A stretch of DNA of 64,000 bases from Asterella californica (GCA_036924285.1 JAYKYS010000001.1:26721501-26785500); one strand, 5' to 3'. Positions 1-13,524 are shown, numbered from the stretch's first letter. Numbers and translations are program-made. Notes: generated by a model from the sequence alone, not told the origin.

Positions 1-337
1 CAGTTTCAGTTTCTACAGACTTATGAAGTGTCTCGTATATAATTTATCGTTTCACGAGATGAGTTTGTGGAGAGTATGGGTTATCATTAAAGAATTCACA
101 TTTTCACTTTTCAACACATGAAAGTAATAAAATTTCCATGTAAGTAATAAAAATTCTTAGAAGAGATCCGAAACTGCAAATGTACATGTGCAGCAACTGT
201 TAGTTTCGAGTTGAAAAACAACAATTCACCTGGTGGGAGTAAGATAAATTTTAAAAACAATAATATATGGTAATCAAAACTGATTATGCAAGTGCGGTTA
301 GACTTTTCGGTTAAAACGGTTTAGTCAGATTACTCGT

Positions 338-458
338 TAGGGTTGCCAAAACCCTAAATATGGAAAGCAGAGATTCAACAGTACCTGCTACGCACTGACT
401 GTTTCTTATCCCTAACCTAGGGTTTAGGGACCTTGAACCAACCCTAAACCCTAAACTA
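338..458. repeat. interstitial telomere-like repeats
   Basis: Several CCCTAAA/TTTAGGG units occur in both orientations: TTAGGG at 338, ACCCTAAAT near 351, CCTAACCTAGGGTTTAGGGA near 411-430, and AACCCTAAACCCTAAAC near 440-456. TTTAGGG is the usual plant telomere unit. The units are few, degenerate and in mixed orientation, so this is an interstitial patch rather than a chromosome end. Confidence 0.75.
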
Positions 459-2010
459 CTAGGTTCAGAATTTTTCTCACCATAGTGTCAAGCTGCCGTA
501 TAGAGCTCCTTTTAGCATTGCAGTCCATCATTCTTCACATTGGAACTGCATGCACATGCATTCTAGACAAATCGATCATGCATGGTCAGGAGACATGTGT
601 TGATCTCCTTTTGATGTGTTTTTTTCTTCTTTTTTTAATCTAATTTAACAACATTGGACTTCCAGTAGACACCATCATCGCAGTAGTGGACTACAACCTT
701 GAGACTCTAGCACTGAAAGTGATTTTGATGCTTTAAGGTTAATCGTATTCATATGAACAAGAGCAATTTTCCACCTGATTTTGTGGTTGAGAGTTTTATA
801 GATATATCTATTTGTAGAACTAAAACTTTATCCAGTGTGATGTTTTTAAGTCTTTGGATGCATAATGGTTGAAATAAAATGATTTAGTACTTAGTGAAAA
901 ACTGATGTATAATTATATATAGATATAAATAGCAATTTACACCCTATACAAAAGATAGGAATTTACACCCTATACAAGAGAGAAATATAAAATTTATATA
1001 ATTATAGATACTATAATAAAAGTGATTACACAAATACCGCGCATAAAAAACCTTTGTATAGTGATTTCTCTAGTAAGCTTAACACATCTCTTACTAGACT
1101 CTTAGTGAAGACGGATAAGAACCAATCATCTCATCTTATTCTGTTGTAAATAGTAGCCAATCTAGAGCGTGATTTCCTCCTCATGATGATGTCTATTATC
1201 AGCTCATGGAACTCACCATTGCAATTCCAAGAACTTCCTCAAAATTGACTGAAAATAAATTTCACCATTTTTAAATCGGATCCTCCTAAGATAAGTCCTA
1301 TAAGTAGTATCTTAAATATATCAAAATGCAACTTGTAAGCAAGAGTTTATTTTTTTTTCTTTTTTTTTAGTATTATTTCTTTTTTATCGTCCATTGTCTC
1401 TTCAAGTTGGGAATTGTCTCGTATTGTCATCCCGATTCTATTAGTTTCTTTTTGCATAACCTTGATTTGTGTAAGATTTCCCAGCTATGTTTCTCTTTTA
1501 TCGCTATCTCCTATTGACTTCTTATTGTATGCAAGCATACATGAACAACTCGAAGCATTTACTCCTCTAAAGGCCAAATGAAAGAGTTCAATACAGAGAA
1601 AATTTCTAAATACTGTAAATAAATAAATAAGATTATATTTTAATATAATCATAAGTTAATATATATCAATATTTATAGATATAAATATAGATTTTTGTAT
1701 ATGTTTTTGTTTTATAAACAAATAAATTATTTTGAAAACATGACATCTCTGGAAAATATGATGTTAATTAAACTTCGAGTATGAGTATAAAAGCATGAAA
1801 CAGAATATTTCTTTTTTCCTCATAATGTTTCATAGAAACATGGAAATCTTCATCTTAATATTTCGTTGTAAATACTGAGTAGTTCACTTTGATAGATGAA
1901 ATATAACTTGTAAGGCTAATGCATAGCTTTAATCTGATTCTTTATTTCATAAATTTTAAATTGAGATGAATGTGTAATCACTCTAATCATTTTTCGTATA
2001 ACGGTTAAAT

Positions 2011-2065
2011 TTTTCAGTTCAACAAAAAAACTGAAAAATTTTCAGTTTTTTTGTTGAACTGAAAA
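2011..2065. repeat. perfect 27-bp inverted repeat with 1-nt centre
   Basis: Left arm 2011-2037 begins TTTTCAGTTCAAC. The right arm 2039-2065 is its exact reverse complement, with a single A at 2038 between them. A transcript or single strand would fold into a 27-bp stem. The AT-rich arms contain an A7/T7 run. No coding sequence overlaps it. Confidence 0.95.
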
Positions 2066-2154
2066 TTTTTCAGGCCCGCAAAATATATATTCTGGGTTAC
2101 CAGGGGCATCTTGAAATCATACTCGAGGTTTAATAAAATGTTTTTATGATAAAA

Positions 2155-2215
2155 TTCTCCCCTTCTTTTTCGGTTTTTATAATCGACATATAACTATGCT
2201 AACGCATAGCAAAAA
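2155..2215 (+). repeat. dispersed repeat family C, short copy
   Basis: A pyrimidine-rich run followed by a GGTTTT..ATAATCGACATATA stretch and then ACTATGCTAACGCATAGC. The same order occurs near 8595-8650, 11755-11810 and 11985-12030. The last block is a near-palindrome (GCTAACGCATAGC versus GCTATGCATTAGC at other copies). Confidence 0.6.
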
Positions 2216-3809
2216 CTCTTTTACGACTGAATATGGTGTTTCTCTCTAGCCTTTTCACATATTGAATAAGGAATGTATATTTTCACCTCCTCGTCTTTAG
2301 ATGGAGAGAAGAATATACATACAATATGACCCTTTCTAGCGGAAGGGTCAGATCAGGATTCAACAATAATATTAAAATTATTTTCCATTGTTTCTCAATG
2401 AGGATTTTATTTATAACATGGATTTAATTCTACGGATCACTTTGTTTATAGTTTTAATCATTCTCCTATATATCTAGATGTGAATCTGACATGATATTCC
2501 GTTCCTCAATTTAGTCATGGCTCTAATATGAACCTTCTTTTAAGCCATGGCTCGAAATTATGAGGAGCTCCAGTACGCACGCAATATGAAATCAGTAATT
2601 AGATGAGTTCGTTGTCATTGTTTCTCATATTGAGGAAAGTATAAATGATAAATGATAAAATCGTAAATGATGTTATCTGTCCCTTGGGGTCTTCGTGGAC
2701 CATGAGACTATCCATGTGAGTCCATCACAACGAGAGACTCGGACCAAAAGCTTCATTAACAATTAATAAGCATATGCACCTCCAACCGTATATGCAAGAA
2801 ACTGTACCCACTACCTTTCTCTTAGAGAACTGTAGGCTAAACCACTTGGGACACCGATCTTTGGTGTCCCAAGGACTGCTTCTTAATGGATAAATCTGCA
2901 AGGAAACTTTCACCAACTAACTACAACCCTATTAAGTAACTGGATTCATTTTCATAAAAGGATGACTTCTCTTACACGTCTATTGATCTTCAGTGAACAA
3001 TTTCAAAAGTTGAGAGGAGTTCACACCATGAAAATCAAAAGCAATATCACACACACTTTTTCATCTATCCATAATGTAGGTGGAGCAGATAGTTGGAAAC
3101 TTGAATTGATTTTAAATAAATATCAACATACTCATTTCTGGAGAGTTGTTTTACAGATGGAAAGCTCGATTGAGAGATGCATACATTAGAAGTATACCTA
3201 ATCTCCGGAGTTCACTTAGTCTTATTCTTCCATTACACATGCGAGTAAAACCATAAATTAAATATTTTATTTTATTTTTCATTTAAATATAAAAAGGTAT
3301 TTTAAAGTAAAATATCAGTTTTGACTTACATGAAATAGAAAGTAGAGAAATGAGTACTGCGGTAAGATGATGAGTTGGATGCATATTATGCATTTTACCA
3401 CACCTTAGAGAACATACTCTTCTTTTCCAATAACTACTTGTGAGTTTTTACAATGGCCATACTTTGGAGAGTCTAACTCAAAACCGGCTAAACTTCAATG
3501 ATCTAAAAGCTTTTGACAAAAGCTAAATGAGATCATTTTGAACTCATTCTGAGCACAAATGTTCAATGCAACTTCGCGGAAGATGCTATTAGAATCAGCG
3601 TGTATGGAAGTTCAATTCTCGTAGAGATGTTCGATGGCATGAAAAAACGTCAAAATGATTACGAATAAGATATTAGTTTATGGAGAATAATGGCTGTAAC
3701 ATTGCGAGGTTTATTCAAAACTGAGTGAAACTTGGATGGTTAGAAAGCTCTTGGCCACAGCTTCGATTTGAAGAGTAGTATATAAAAACATTGCTTCATA
3801 TTAAAATGT

Positions 3810-4115
3810 AAAGTTCGTCCCTTTGCAGGCCATAGTCGGCAATCAAGGAGTTTGGCCTGCAGACGAGTGTTACGATTTCGGTCAAGAGGTCACGAGACTC
3901 TCTTATCTGATTCGATCGTGAGTTTCGACTATAAAAAGTTATAAACTCAAAGAATTTATTCTAATTTTCAAAAACTAAAATATTTCAAAATAAAACAATT
4001 ATTTTTATTCACAAAAACGATAATAACCGATCCACGGCTCTATACAAAGCTATTCTCCGATAAAGTAGAGACTTTCTCGTTCTGGACATTAGCTTTGACA
4101 AGTTCTATAGTTCAT
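3810..4115 (+). mobile_element. MITE family A (GTGTCAAAG ends), diverged copy
   Basis: The internal block GTTACGATTTCGGTCAAGAG near 3870, the later GATCCACGGCTCTATACAAA near 4030, and the end TTAGCTTTGACAAG near 4091 match in order the copies at 14009, 27171, 47628 and 48893. The left end is too diverged to place exactly. No ORF; presumably a non-autonomous DNA element. Confidence 0.6.
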
Positions 4116-5240
4116 AGTTCCGAACCCTTTACTTGTTGTGACCCGAATGCTCGTTTTCTTCCCGTTTAAATCAATCCAGCTTTCCAGCACTTCTTCAGCT
4201 AGTATGAGTTTTTAAAGGAGAATCAAATCTCTGACGATTGATTCTAGCACCTGCAGTGCAATACAGAAAATGTTTCCAGCATTACTTCTGTCTTCACTCG
4301 GTTTCTCTATGGATGGTTCAATAAATCAAATCACGCGGTACAAGAACAATCCAAAGCTCTCCATTAAGAATTTTGTTCGGGGGAGTCTGAACAATACAAG
4401 ATAAGATACCCGTTAAAAACTCCCAGAGATAATTATTAACAGTGTTTCCCGTTGTCTATGCCCGTTAGGGTTAGAGCCACTCGAACCTTGTCGTATAGAA
4501 TTCCCGTGACCCCATATAACTTTTTTTACAGGTCTTTGTCGTAAAATCACTTGATATTTGCCGTCTATGTTCGTAAAATTCATCTCTGAAACTCGACGAA
4601 AAGAGAATCACTTCGACATCTACAGATGTTCTGCAATCCTTGACACAGTCTGACATATGTCTTTCCATTTCACTCTTGTAGTTTTTGTTATGGGGTAGGG
4701 TTGAATAGCCTATTCGCATAGTAACCGTCGATATGAAAGGAACTCGGAAGATGATGTAGAATGGAAAATGTTTATTCTTTGTTTTAATTTCACATACATT
4801 ATTTTATTCTCGTGTCACTCTCTCAGCAATACCAAATGCCCTGTTTCTTTTCTTTGGTAACAATTCAGATTCTCCATCTCACGTTTGCTCGTGCCATGCT
4901 TACGAGTTTCAACCCGTAAGCAAGGGATAATCCATAACCCACAATCCCGTTTCGATTTCTGGTAACAGGTTTTAAGATTCCCTAAGGGTATCTTCACCCG
5001 AACACTGGAAATTGTCCGGGAAGTACCAGTGTTCAGTCTCTTCAAACCCAAAACGTTCGAGAGAATACTATCTTATGTGTTTTAAATTTAGCATAGACGT
5101 TTGAAAATTTATCATTTATCGTTTTTTTTCATCCATCATATCAATAAGACGACTGGTTACCAGACCTGTCTACCGTACCGAAATATTTACAGTGCTCCGG
5201 TGGAAATACTCTAATTAGATAAAAAAACTTAAAAGCAATT
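4116..5240. other. intergenic, nothing recognised
   Basis: Mixed-composition DNA with short open frames of about 80 codons on the minus strand. None has a recognisable motif, and no repeat match inside the window was noticed. Confidence 0.5.
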
Positions 5241-8114
5241 ACAGACCCATGCAGCGGGCAGCGGCTCGGCAGCCCGACCCCTTGGGGTAAATAGGGGCAA
5301 GTTAAAAGCCAAGAGTAAACAAACGCCTGTGGTTAAAAGCTCTGTTTTTCCACGGCTCCACCGCTATGACAACTGTAGCTGGAGGATGCCGGGGAGGCGG
5401 GGCCGGCAAGTCAGGCGACCAGGCAGGCAGCGAGGACGGACGGAAGTGGGGTCCACTGTTTCTGTTTCAAGCGATGGACGCCGTCGATTCTTTCGAAATT
5501 CTAACCACCCGCCCAGGCCAGCTCCGGCAAAATCTCAGCTGCACGCTGAGCTCTTTACTGCTTTATTCCGGCAAGCTGACCGACTCCTGAATACCCGGCA
5601 AGGCCTTCGAAGAGTGATGTCGTCACGGTCAGTTCTTCAAATACCGGCTCCCGGCTCCCGGCTCCACATCTGCTGTACGTTGGAAAACTCTCTAAAAGAT
5701 ATGGTGGGAGGCCTTGGGGTGACTGACGGTCCGTCTCGCAGCTCTCCCTTGCTCGGCTCTTATGGATGTTGAAAGAGGAGACTTCTCTCGTGTCCTCCCG
5801 CGGGCCGCCTCGCGCACTGTTCTATAGAGTAAAGACACAGGGCAAGTTTAAGGTTGTTGGGAGAACTTGGGAGCCTCGAGGACGACAACTGAGAACCAAC
5901 GTTATAACGTGTGACGAAGAAGAGGATTCCTGTCGGCAGCCATCTATCACATCTCGCATTCACCAGAAATTTCTGTTTAAGTACAACCCGGAACATGCGT
6001 TGATTTTATTTGTGTAACTGGGGGTTGTTCTCCAACTTCTCTCACTAAAACATGTTACTTTTGCATACATAAGTATCTAACTTTTGTGACCAAGAAAGCC
6101 TCGTTTGTTTAGGTAAGCATCAGTTTTGAGTCTTTTGACTGGTACATAGCCCTTCTTGGTTGCCTCGATGGACTCATGGAAGTCGAGAAAATTGTAGTAA
6201 GTCATGCTAGTAATGTAAAGGACGTACTGTCAAGATCTAGTTTCTTGATTCTGGCACTAGTCGATCACACCACCGGTGCTCCTCAACGCAAGATGTAAAT
6301 ATCAAGAGTAACAACTTTCGCGAAGTCGTCACGGACGGAAAAGCGCACGGCAGTCCATCCTGCACATAATCAGAATTATCAGATTTGCCGCACCTGACAG
6401 CTTGAGATTCAAAGTTCCACGTGTGTGTCGAAAGAATGTGCAACGCGTCAACAAAACGAGGAGATCCTGTCGAGTTTGAGGGTGGATCTTGGGGATTACG
6501 AGGTATCGAGATTTTGTGAGTTTCAAGACGGATCACCGTTAATCGTCCTTTTGTGTATCATGATTCTTGTTGTTGTAGCTCGTTCTCATGCAAAGTACAC
6601 GTTTATATCTGCCTACGTTAAACACCGTTGCAACTTGCAAATATCCTCTGTTCTTAATCCTTCTCCACAAATTGTTTCACCTGTCACCATGGCAAGGGCA
6701 TGTACTGTACTTACTACAACATCCTCGTTGAAGCTGTGCTCACACTTTGCTTCTGTAGCTTTAGTTCTTTCCATGATTACTAGTACCTGGATTGGTACTT
6801 GGTACCACGTTCTCGAAGTCTTGTCAAATCATTAACTATAGTCGGGGGCACGCATCGTTCCGTGCTGTGGTACTTCTGACATCTTTCTCATGGCATATGT
6901 TCATATAGTACTGAAGGCAGATCAGTAGAACGTTTCTTCGGCTATGGTACACGTAAAACACTATATATGCCGGCAAGGGAAGAAGGACGCTCGTGGCTCG
7001 TCCCTTTGGAAGCGAAGAGACCTCTACGAGGCATCTCATCACAGCACCCAAGTTCTGGGGGACGTCTTTCTTGCAAATCCATCAGGAGTCTGACAAAGTG
7101 CAGATACCGTAGCCGCATGTAGTAAACCTGCAGGTTACGGGGTAAAGAAACATATCCTCCAAAAGGAGGGTACTCTCTCGAAGTACTTTTCATGAAATGT
7201 GTAATTACGAATCACGAACGCTTGGAAACAACAACAAGGCCTTCTCTGTAAGTTGATCGCTCTATGTTTCCTCGAGGATACTGGAAATCTCTATTTATTT
7301 GTCATGCACGGATCCACATCTCGAAATCCGAGCCAGCCACACGAATGGGAATTTCATTCTGCATTCCAAGCTGCCAGTTCTCTTTCTTTTGTCTTTGGGT
7401 TTTGGAAAACGGGACGGAACCGGAAGGCTTTATTCCGGAATCCTTGTGCTGTATTCGAAGCTGCCTTTGTATAGGACGGACAGTCACGGACTGGAAGCGA
7501 AGCTCGCCCGCTCGACCGAGATCGAGAGAATTTGGAACAACGTACCGTCGTTATGTAGGGCTCACTGCACCGTAGAAGAAAGCCTTCGTGTAATAACTCT
7601 TGCCGTGGCTTTAGAATGAAGCAACAAAGTGTCATAAATCGTCATGTTCCACTTCAAAGGAAAGGGAGAAAGAGTGACCGCCTCTCTTTCCACTGAAAGG
7701 AACATAACCGGAAGACCTAGTAATTACTCAGGCCAGCGTCGAAGTTTTTGTTTGCTACTATGGGATTTTTACCCTCATTTTCACTTTCACCCCAGCTGCC
7801 ACTCGAAATATTCCTGGTAGCCAGGAGTACTTCATTCTGCGGGTGGGCTCTCTGCGAACGAAGAAATTTAACCGTTCTATCTATTTTTGTCGCTAAATAT
7901 TTCACTATGAGTATGGAATCTGTGAAGTAAGAAATTAAATCAAAGATCTTCTAGAGTTTTACACTATCAATCGTATTCATTTCAAAATTAATTATTGAAT
8001 ATCGATTGCGAAATGATGAAACCAATTCTTTATTTTCTCTTTAATCTTAGAAAAGTAAAAAATATATTTGCTTTTATAAGCACAACTCCTCTGGGATTGA
8101 ACATCTCGTAGGTA

Positions 8115-8660
8115 CGCTTGCACTGGAATTGTGAAGCTATGCATTAGCGATTTAATGTATCCAAATCTAAACTCCTTCTTCTTTCTTTTCTTGGTGTCAG
8201 AGCTACTCTACCGTAGTGATACTTAACTCCGCGCAGTAAATAAATAATTATTGAACTGTGCGAGAAAGAAAGAAATTATTTCAGATTTGTGCGGTTTAGT
8301 CTGAAAATTATCTCATGGTGCATGATTCACTTAAAAAATTAAAGTATATTATTATTATCAAAATTAAATAGGATTTAAAAAATCAAGGCTAAATAATTTA
8401 TTGAATGATTTGTGGAGCTATTATTAATAAATAAATAGGTCCGTGTGATTACTAATCTGAATGAAATGCGCGGTTAATAAATAAGTAAAGATTATTACTC
8501 CGTGCATCAACTGGGCGGAGTTAAATATCACTACAGAGTTTAATATCCCTCTTTCTCCTTTTCATTAACAGTATTCTCATACAGAAAAGTTTCCTCACTT
8601 CTTTTCCGGTCTTCACAATCGACGTACAGTATAACTATGCTAACGCACAGCAAAAATGCG
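8115..8660 (+). repeat. family C copy interrupted by a foldback element
   Basis: GGAATTGTGAAGCTATGCATTAGC near 8125-8150 corresponds to the head of the unit at about 11818. TTCCGGTCTTCACAATCGAC and ACTATGCTAACGCACAGC near 8605-8650 correspond to its tail. The foldback element at 8213-8534 separates them, which suggests insertion into a pre-existing copy. Confidence 0.5.
8213..8534. mobile_element. small foldback / TIR element
   Basis: The outer 25 bp at 8213-8237 (GTAGTGATACTTAACTCCGC then GCAGT) are the reverse complement of 8510-8534 with two mismatches. Both flanks carry a CTCT immediately or nearly outside the arms. The roughly 322-bp element has an AT-rich interior full of AATAAATA motifs and no ORF, which fits a MITE. 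The superfamily is not determined because no clean target duplication is visible. Confidence 0.6.
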
Positions 8661-9700
8661 CACTGACGGAAGAGGCTTAAATTATTTGTATATTTGACTA
8701 AGTGTATGGGTTCTGTAGTATCACTGAGACGTGTCAACACGCTGCCACACTTCTTTTTGTTTTCATTCCTCTACCTCCTTGGGGCAATCGCCTACATCGC
8801 GGCCTTTCAATCAGGTTGTTGTTTTGAAAGCAGAAAAGACCAACAACATTGTAATAACACAAATATATACGAGAACAAAAGATTTAATATATACACGCTT
8901 GAAAACTGCGGCGCAGTCGGGTCGCAAAAGAGTCCGGGAGTCAGCGCGGAAACCGAGGAAGAAGGAGAAAGCCGACGGACAAGGAAACGCAGAACGTACC
9001 TGGAGAGACACAAACTCTACGTGTAATGAGCTTCATGTTCTCCTTCTCCTTTCTCGTCTAAGGAGTAGTACCGCAAGCGCAACATCTACGTAGCTACAGT
9101 AACGACCGGAAGTCGTGGAAAGAGTTAGGCTGCAACCAGAAACGGAAACGCGAATCGGAACGCTGATGTACATTGTCAAATACCGACGTGGCGAAAGTAC
9201 GTAAAGAGATTTCCATCCGGCTTGAACCAAGACTCCGTCACTGGCGGGGGAGGGAAGAAAAGCGTGTGAATCTCTCTTACTGTTACCTTTTTCCACGCCC
9301 GGTATTTTTAGACACGACAGTTAATACGACAAGACGGAGGACGTAGCGAATGGAGCAGATGTTTGACGTTTACCGCTGATCAATTCCCCTCCCCCGCCTC
9401 GCCGGTGAAGAAAGAGAGAAACGCCCGTCAGCCGGGGAGAACAGAGGGAGACGGGCTGGGGTATTACCGAGACGACCTGCGCGGGCACAGACTGTCACCT
9501 GCATGGGGTTGTCAGGCACGTTGCCGGTTACCACAAGTGAACTGGGAATCAACCAGGCTTGCCGGTAGAAGGACATGTGAGACCTGCTACTGCAGGTGGT
9601 CAGAGAGGACAAACCTTGGGAAGAGCAGAGGACGACGAGCACACTCAAATATATTTGGCTTGTTTCCGGGGTCCATGTGAATGGTTGGTAATTCTTGTAC

Positions 9701-11584
9701 TTTTGCTGGTTTAGAAAATTACCAAGAGGGAGGAGGGACCATAAGAGGCTGTGGCCACGGCCAAGAAGGCACCCATACCGTGGTCAAATCCCAACCTATG
9801 ATTAATTAACCAGTTCAGTTAAATATGGAAAGAGACACCAGCTCAGAGCACGACGTCCCAGCTGAAAGCACTGTACTGTACTGTAATCCTGGAGCAACAT
9901 AAGACAAAGCGGAACGACTTTAGATACGCTTACTAGGAAGTAAGTAATTAGGACATAATTAAGTAATCAGTTTTATTAGGATATTTAGGACATAACTAAT
10001 TAATCAGTTTCATTTTGAAAGTCGTGAGGATATTGGTGTTGGCACGGCACGCCATGAACAAAACCAAACCTGCCATTTTCTGTTTATAAAACTGGGAAAC
10101 GGGATATAATATAGCTGTAAAATAAAATTAAATAGTGAAATAAATATATAAAAGAGGACTTTTCTCCAGTATAAGCACATCGATGGACATGAAATAGAAC
10201 AACGATGGATGCAGTCAATCACTCACTCACTCCACACTCAAGACGAACTGACAGACGAACTCATATTTATCGAGGTAGATCTAAGAGGATAGCAAGTAGT
10301 TGTGCTTTCTCTACAAAGTCACCGAGATAGTCTGATCTCGATGATGGGAAGATGTGAGAAAACGAAATACGAGATATGGAAGCACACTCTCTGAAGCACT
10401 CCAAAATTAAAAGTGTTATCCTGAACTGTTGAACAAAAATGAACAAAGTACTTGGAAAGGAAAAGCCATTCTGGTCAGAGGAGGGGAGAAGAGACTGAAA
10501 TGTGTAGCAGAATCGAAGACAAACGTTGAAACTCGGAAAGGCATCATCAACAAGATGTTTCCCGTCAAATGGATCTCGGAAATCAAGCCAGATCAGAAGG
10601 GAAAATGATAATGTAGTCCACATAGTTATGAGCACCAGTCAACCCCAACAAGCATGCAAACCAAAACACGCTGCAGCAGCGAAGTTTGATATCTGTGGGT
10701 CAAACAAACGAGGAGAACATTGTTATTGCGTGTGTGTGTGTGTGATTATGATTCCCCTTGATGCAGGTGGATGAGCTCACTCACTCCACTCACTCTCTCT
10801 CCACACTCTCCATCGGAAACCGAACCCTCCATCGCATGAACTGGAACTGGAGGAGCTGGCTCGAGGTTTTCTCTAAAGGTGAGAGAAGAAAATGTTATGA
10901 CGAGGCGAACGGAGAAAGGATTGAGGTCTCATAAGCGCGCAAATCGAGGTCAGGACCTAGAAAGCAAAGCCGGGAGGAGCTACGAAGACATGCTTCTATT
11001 TGGAGCGTCAAGCCAAAAGCACAAACGCTTCTGTTCACCTCCCATGTGGAATTCCCGGTGTAGAGGAGGGGCACGAGACTCAGAAGAAGAAGCAAAAAAG
11101 AACACCACCTTGAAGTGCGGGAGTCAAGAGCTAGATCGCCAGCCATAGCAGGGAGGAGAAAGCATCCAACAAACATAATATGTGAATATAAGTGGGGGAT
11201 GCTTGACTGTTTTTCACTCACCACTTTGGAGGTCCCAGAAGTATTACGCTAACCTCAAAGATCCACGAGACTTGCTTATGTGAGTATATTACGAGCTCCC
11301 CTTCGATCGCCAAACGCTTCCGATATCGACTTTTTCTTACTAGGTGGAACTGGAGGCTCAAGCGTCCTCTCCAATTCCACTTCTGGACACTTATGATTCG
11401 AATCATTCAATTGTATCTTATCTTGGAGAACCAGGACAGAGAACTAAGAAGACCCCTACGTGTTCAAGCGGCCAATAATATAGACAAGGTTGCATGAAAT
11501 ACTGTGATAGATCTCATAAGTTCAGTACAAAAAGGGGAAGCTAGTCACTAAGGAAAACTGCAACGTACAAAACAATAAGCTACG
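9701..11584. other. intergenic, nothing recognised
   Basis: No open frame here has a recognisable domain. A (GT)n microsatellite at about 10727-10744 and CACTCACT-rich stretches near 10230 and 10780 are the only structured features. Confidence 0.5.
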
Positions 11585-12035
11585 CTCGCAATGGAATTCC
11601 GGGGTTAGACGTTATCGATTTACCCAGATCTATCCCCTCTTCTTTTTGTCTGGTTTTCACGACGACTCCATCCGTCCATTTTGTTATCTTTTTACATTTT
11701 TGGTTTTCATCACGACTCCATTCGTCCGTTTCTCTACTCGACAAAAACTCCCTCAATCTTTTCAGGTTTTCACAATCGACCTATAGTTATGCTACCACAT
11801 AGCAACACCGAGTTCTGCTTGGAATTGCGAGGCTATGCATTAGCAATTTATCCAGATCTATCTTATTTTCTTTTCTGGTTTTCACAACGACTCCATCCGT
11901 CCGTCTACTCCGTTTTCGTTACTTTCTTCTATTTTCGATACAAACTCCACCCGTCAGTTATGTTACACGAAAACACTCTCTTTCTTTCCGGTTTTCACAA
12001 TCGACATATAGTTATGCTAATGCATAGAACGAATC
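11585..12035 (+). repeat. two tandem family C units (about 235 bp each)
   Basis: Unit 1 starts near 11590 and unit 2 near 11820. Each runs GGAATT..., ATTTA(C/T)CCAGATCTATC, a pyrimidine run, GGTTTTCAC.ACGACTCCATCCGTCC, GGTTTTCACAATCGAC.TATAG, and ends in TATGCTA..NCATAG. The 141-codon open frame across them (11681-12106) simply reads through the repeat and is not taken as a gene. Confidence 0.7.
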
Positions 12036-13125
12036 TACAAAAGATACCGAAAGAGCAGATGGCAGGAGTGCTCCTGCGAACCTCCTCCATCTTCAAACTA
12101 TCTTAAACTCAATGGACAACACAACTCACACTTTCATCGCTATATTTTATCAATATGAGATATTTAATACAATAAAGATTAAAGAAATGTATTCTTCTAA
12201 TAAATAAAATATATTTCTCAATTTCTAAGATCGAAAGACAAAATTAAACCCCTCATTACTATACACACAAGCTCGCGGTGCCACAAAGTTAGAACACAAA
12301 GATGATGGAAAAACATAAATAGTATAGTTTTCTAATATAATTTCATTACTGAATGTAAGTTTAGGTGGTAGATATTGACCTCTCCGTGTATATAAATAAA
12401 ATGCACAAGCACGAAAGAGAATATGTGTTTCTCCCATATAGCGGATCAGCCGGTAGATTATTAACTAGTTTGAGTAAAAGATAACTTTCTAAATACAGGT
12501 TCTAAGAAATGCTTTATTAACTGTAAATAGAAAAATTAAAACTAATTCTACTGAAGCAGCTGTGAATTAGTATTAAGTATTAAAATCTCTGATATCAGTT
12601 ATTTTGACAAGGACCAATGAAAATTCACATTCACTTCTCATTGTCAATGTAATCTTTTCTCTTTGACTTTCTTGGGAATTGTCTAGAAAATGAAGGTCAA
12701 AGCAAAGACAAATCTTTGTTTCAAAAGAAAGAGACTGAATTTAGGTTGGAATGGAAAGAACTCTTGATTTAGAATTTTATAGTTCTATTTCTAGTTTTCT
12801 CACAAGTTTACATCCAGGTGAATTTTTCTTTTCATTTCTGAAAGTGTAAATTAAATTTCAGTTTGTTCTTTCACCTTGAGGTTAAAACGTAAAATTAAAT
12901 TTAGTCAAGTTCTTCCCCGTTTATCTTTTCTGTCTTTTTACATCTTTGAACAGCCTTGTAAAATTCATTTTGACGTCACTATAATCTAATCTTCTTGCTA
13001 AGTAAACTGCATCCAAAATAGTAGAGATGAGTTTTCTCCTTCACTTTCTGATTGTTCTTTTCCACCTCTTCTCTATACAAGTAGTTTAGAATGTATACTT
13101 ATTTGCTTATTCACTCTTCCTTCTT
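12036..13125. other. AT-rich intergenic DNA
   Basis: No open frame of note, no RNA gene and no repeat with an identifiable partner in the window. Confidence 0.5.
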
Positions 13126-13129
13126 CAAA

Positions 13130-13365
13130 CTTAATTTATTATCTAATTTTTTATGGAAATTTAAATAATAAATTACCAAATTAAATTTTTAATTAAGCAA
13201 GTTGTCATACTTGTAGTCCAGAAGCACATCTTTCCGCACTCCACTTATGGGTTGTGTTTGGACCGTCAAGCAACTGTAGCTCTAGCTAATATTTACCACT
13301 TACATATGAATTTAATTATTTATTATAGTTTAATATATAATTTCCATCTAACACTTAAAATCTTT
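13130..13365 (+). repeat. family B (hairpin-headed AT-rich repeat), copy 1
   Basis: It begins with an AT-only hairpin (TTAATTTATTAT near 13133 pairing with AATAATAAATTA near 13165), followed by ACTTATGGGTTGTGTTTGGA near 13243 and TAATATTTA near 13290. This order is shared with copies near 13525, 28035, 44560, 50246, 50787 and 58870. Confidence 0.5.
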
Positions 13366-13524
13366 TATGTAACTAAAAGGGAGAAAAGATCTTTTAGCCA
13401 TGTTTATATTCGGCTCTACGTAACGTGAAGAAGGTAGAACCAACGCGTCCATATTTAGAAAAGTTTAACTTTTTGCATATTTCACTCTTCCACTTATTGA
13501 CGGAGGAGCCAATGTGCAAGGCTT

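Larger units (their letters stand above)
1..3800. other. AT-rich intergenic DNA, no supported gene
   Basis: Apart from the telomere-like motifs and the palindrome listed separately, I see only AT-rich sequence with T-tracts (near 1350-1370) and many stop codons in all frames. The open frames here are at most about 75 codons and resemble nothing I know. A short repeat-family piece lies at about 2155-2215. Confidence 0.6.
5241..9700. other. GC-richer stretch without a recognisable gene
   Basis: This block is GC-richer than its flanks, and open frames of up to about 150 codons overlap on both strands (for example 5329-5772 and 6425-6835). Their conceptual products are rich in Arg, Ser and Pro, carry no known motif, and look like by-products of base composition. 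A non-coding transcript or a decayed gene remains possible. One foldback element and one family C copy lie inside it. Confidence 0.45.

Noticed and set aside
338..458. True telomere
   Set aside because: Only a few units, in both orientations, embedded in unique sequence.
5329..5772. 147-codon open frame
   Set aside because: Arg/Ser/Pro-biased product with no motif, overlapping other frames in GC-rich DNA; likely compositional.
11681..12106. 141-codon frame across the tandem repeats
   Set aside because: Reads straight through two copies of a pyrimidine-rich repeat; Phe/Ser-rich product without motif.
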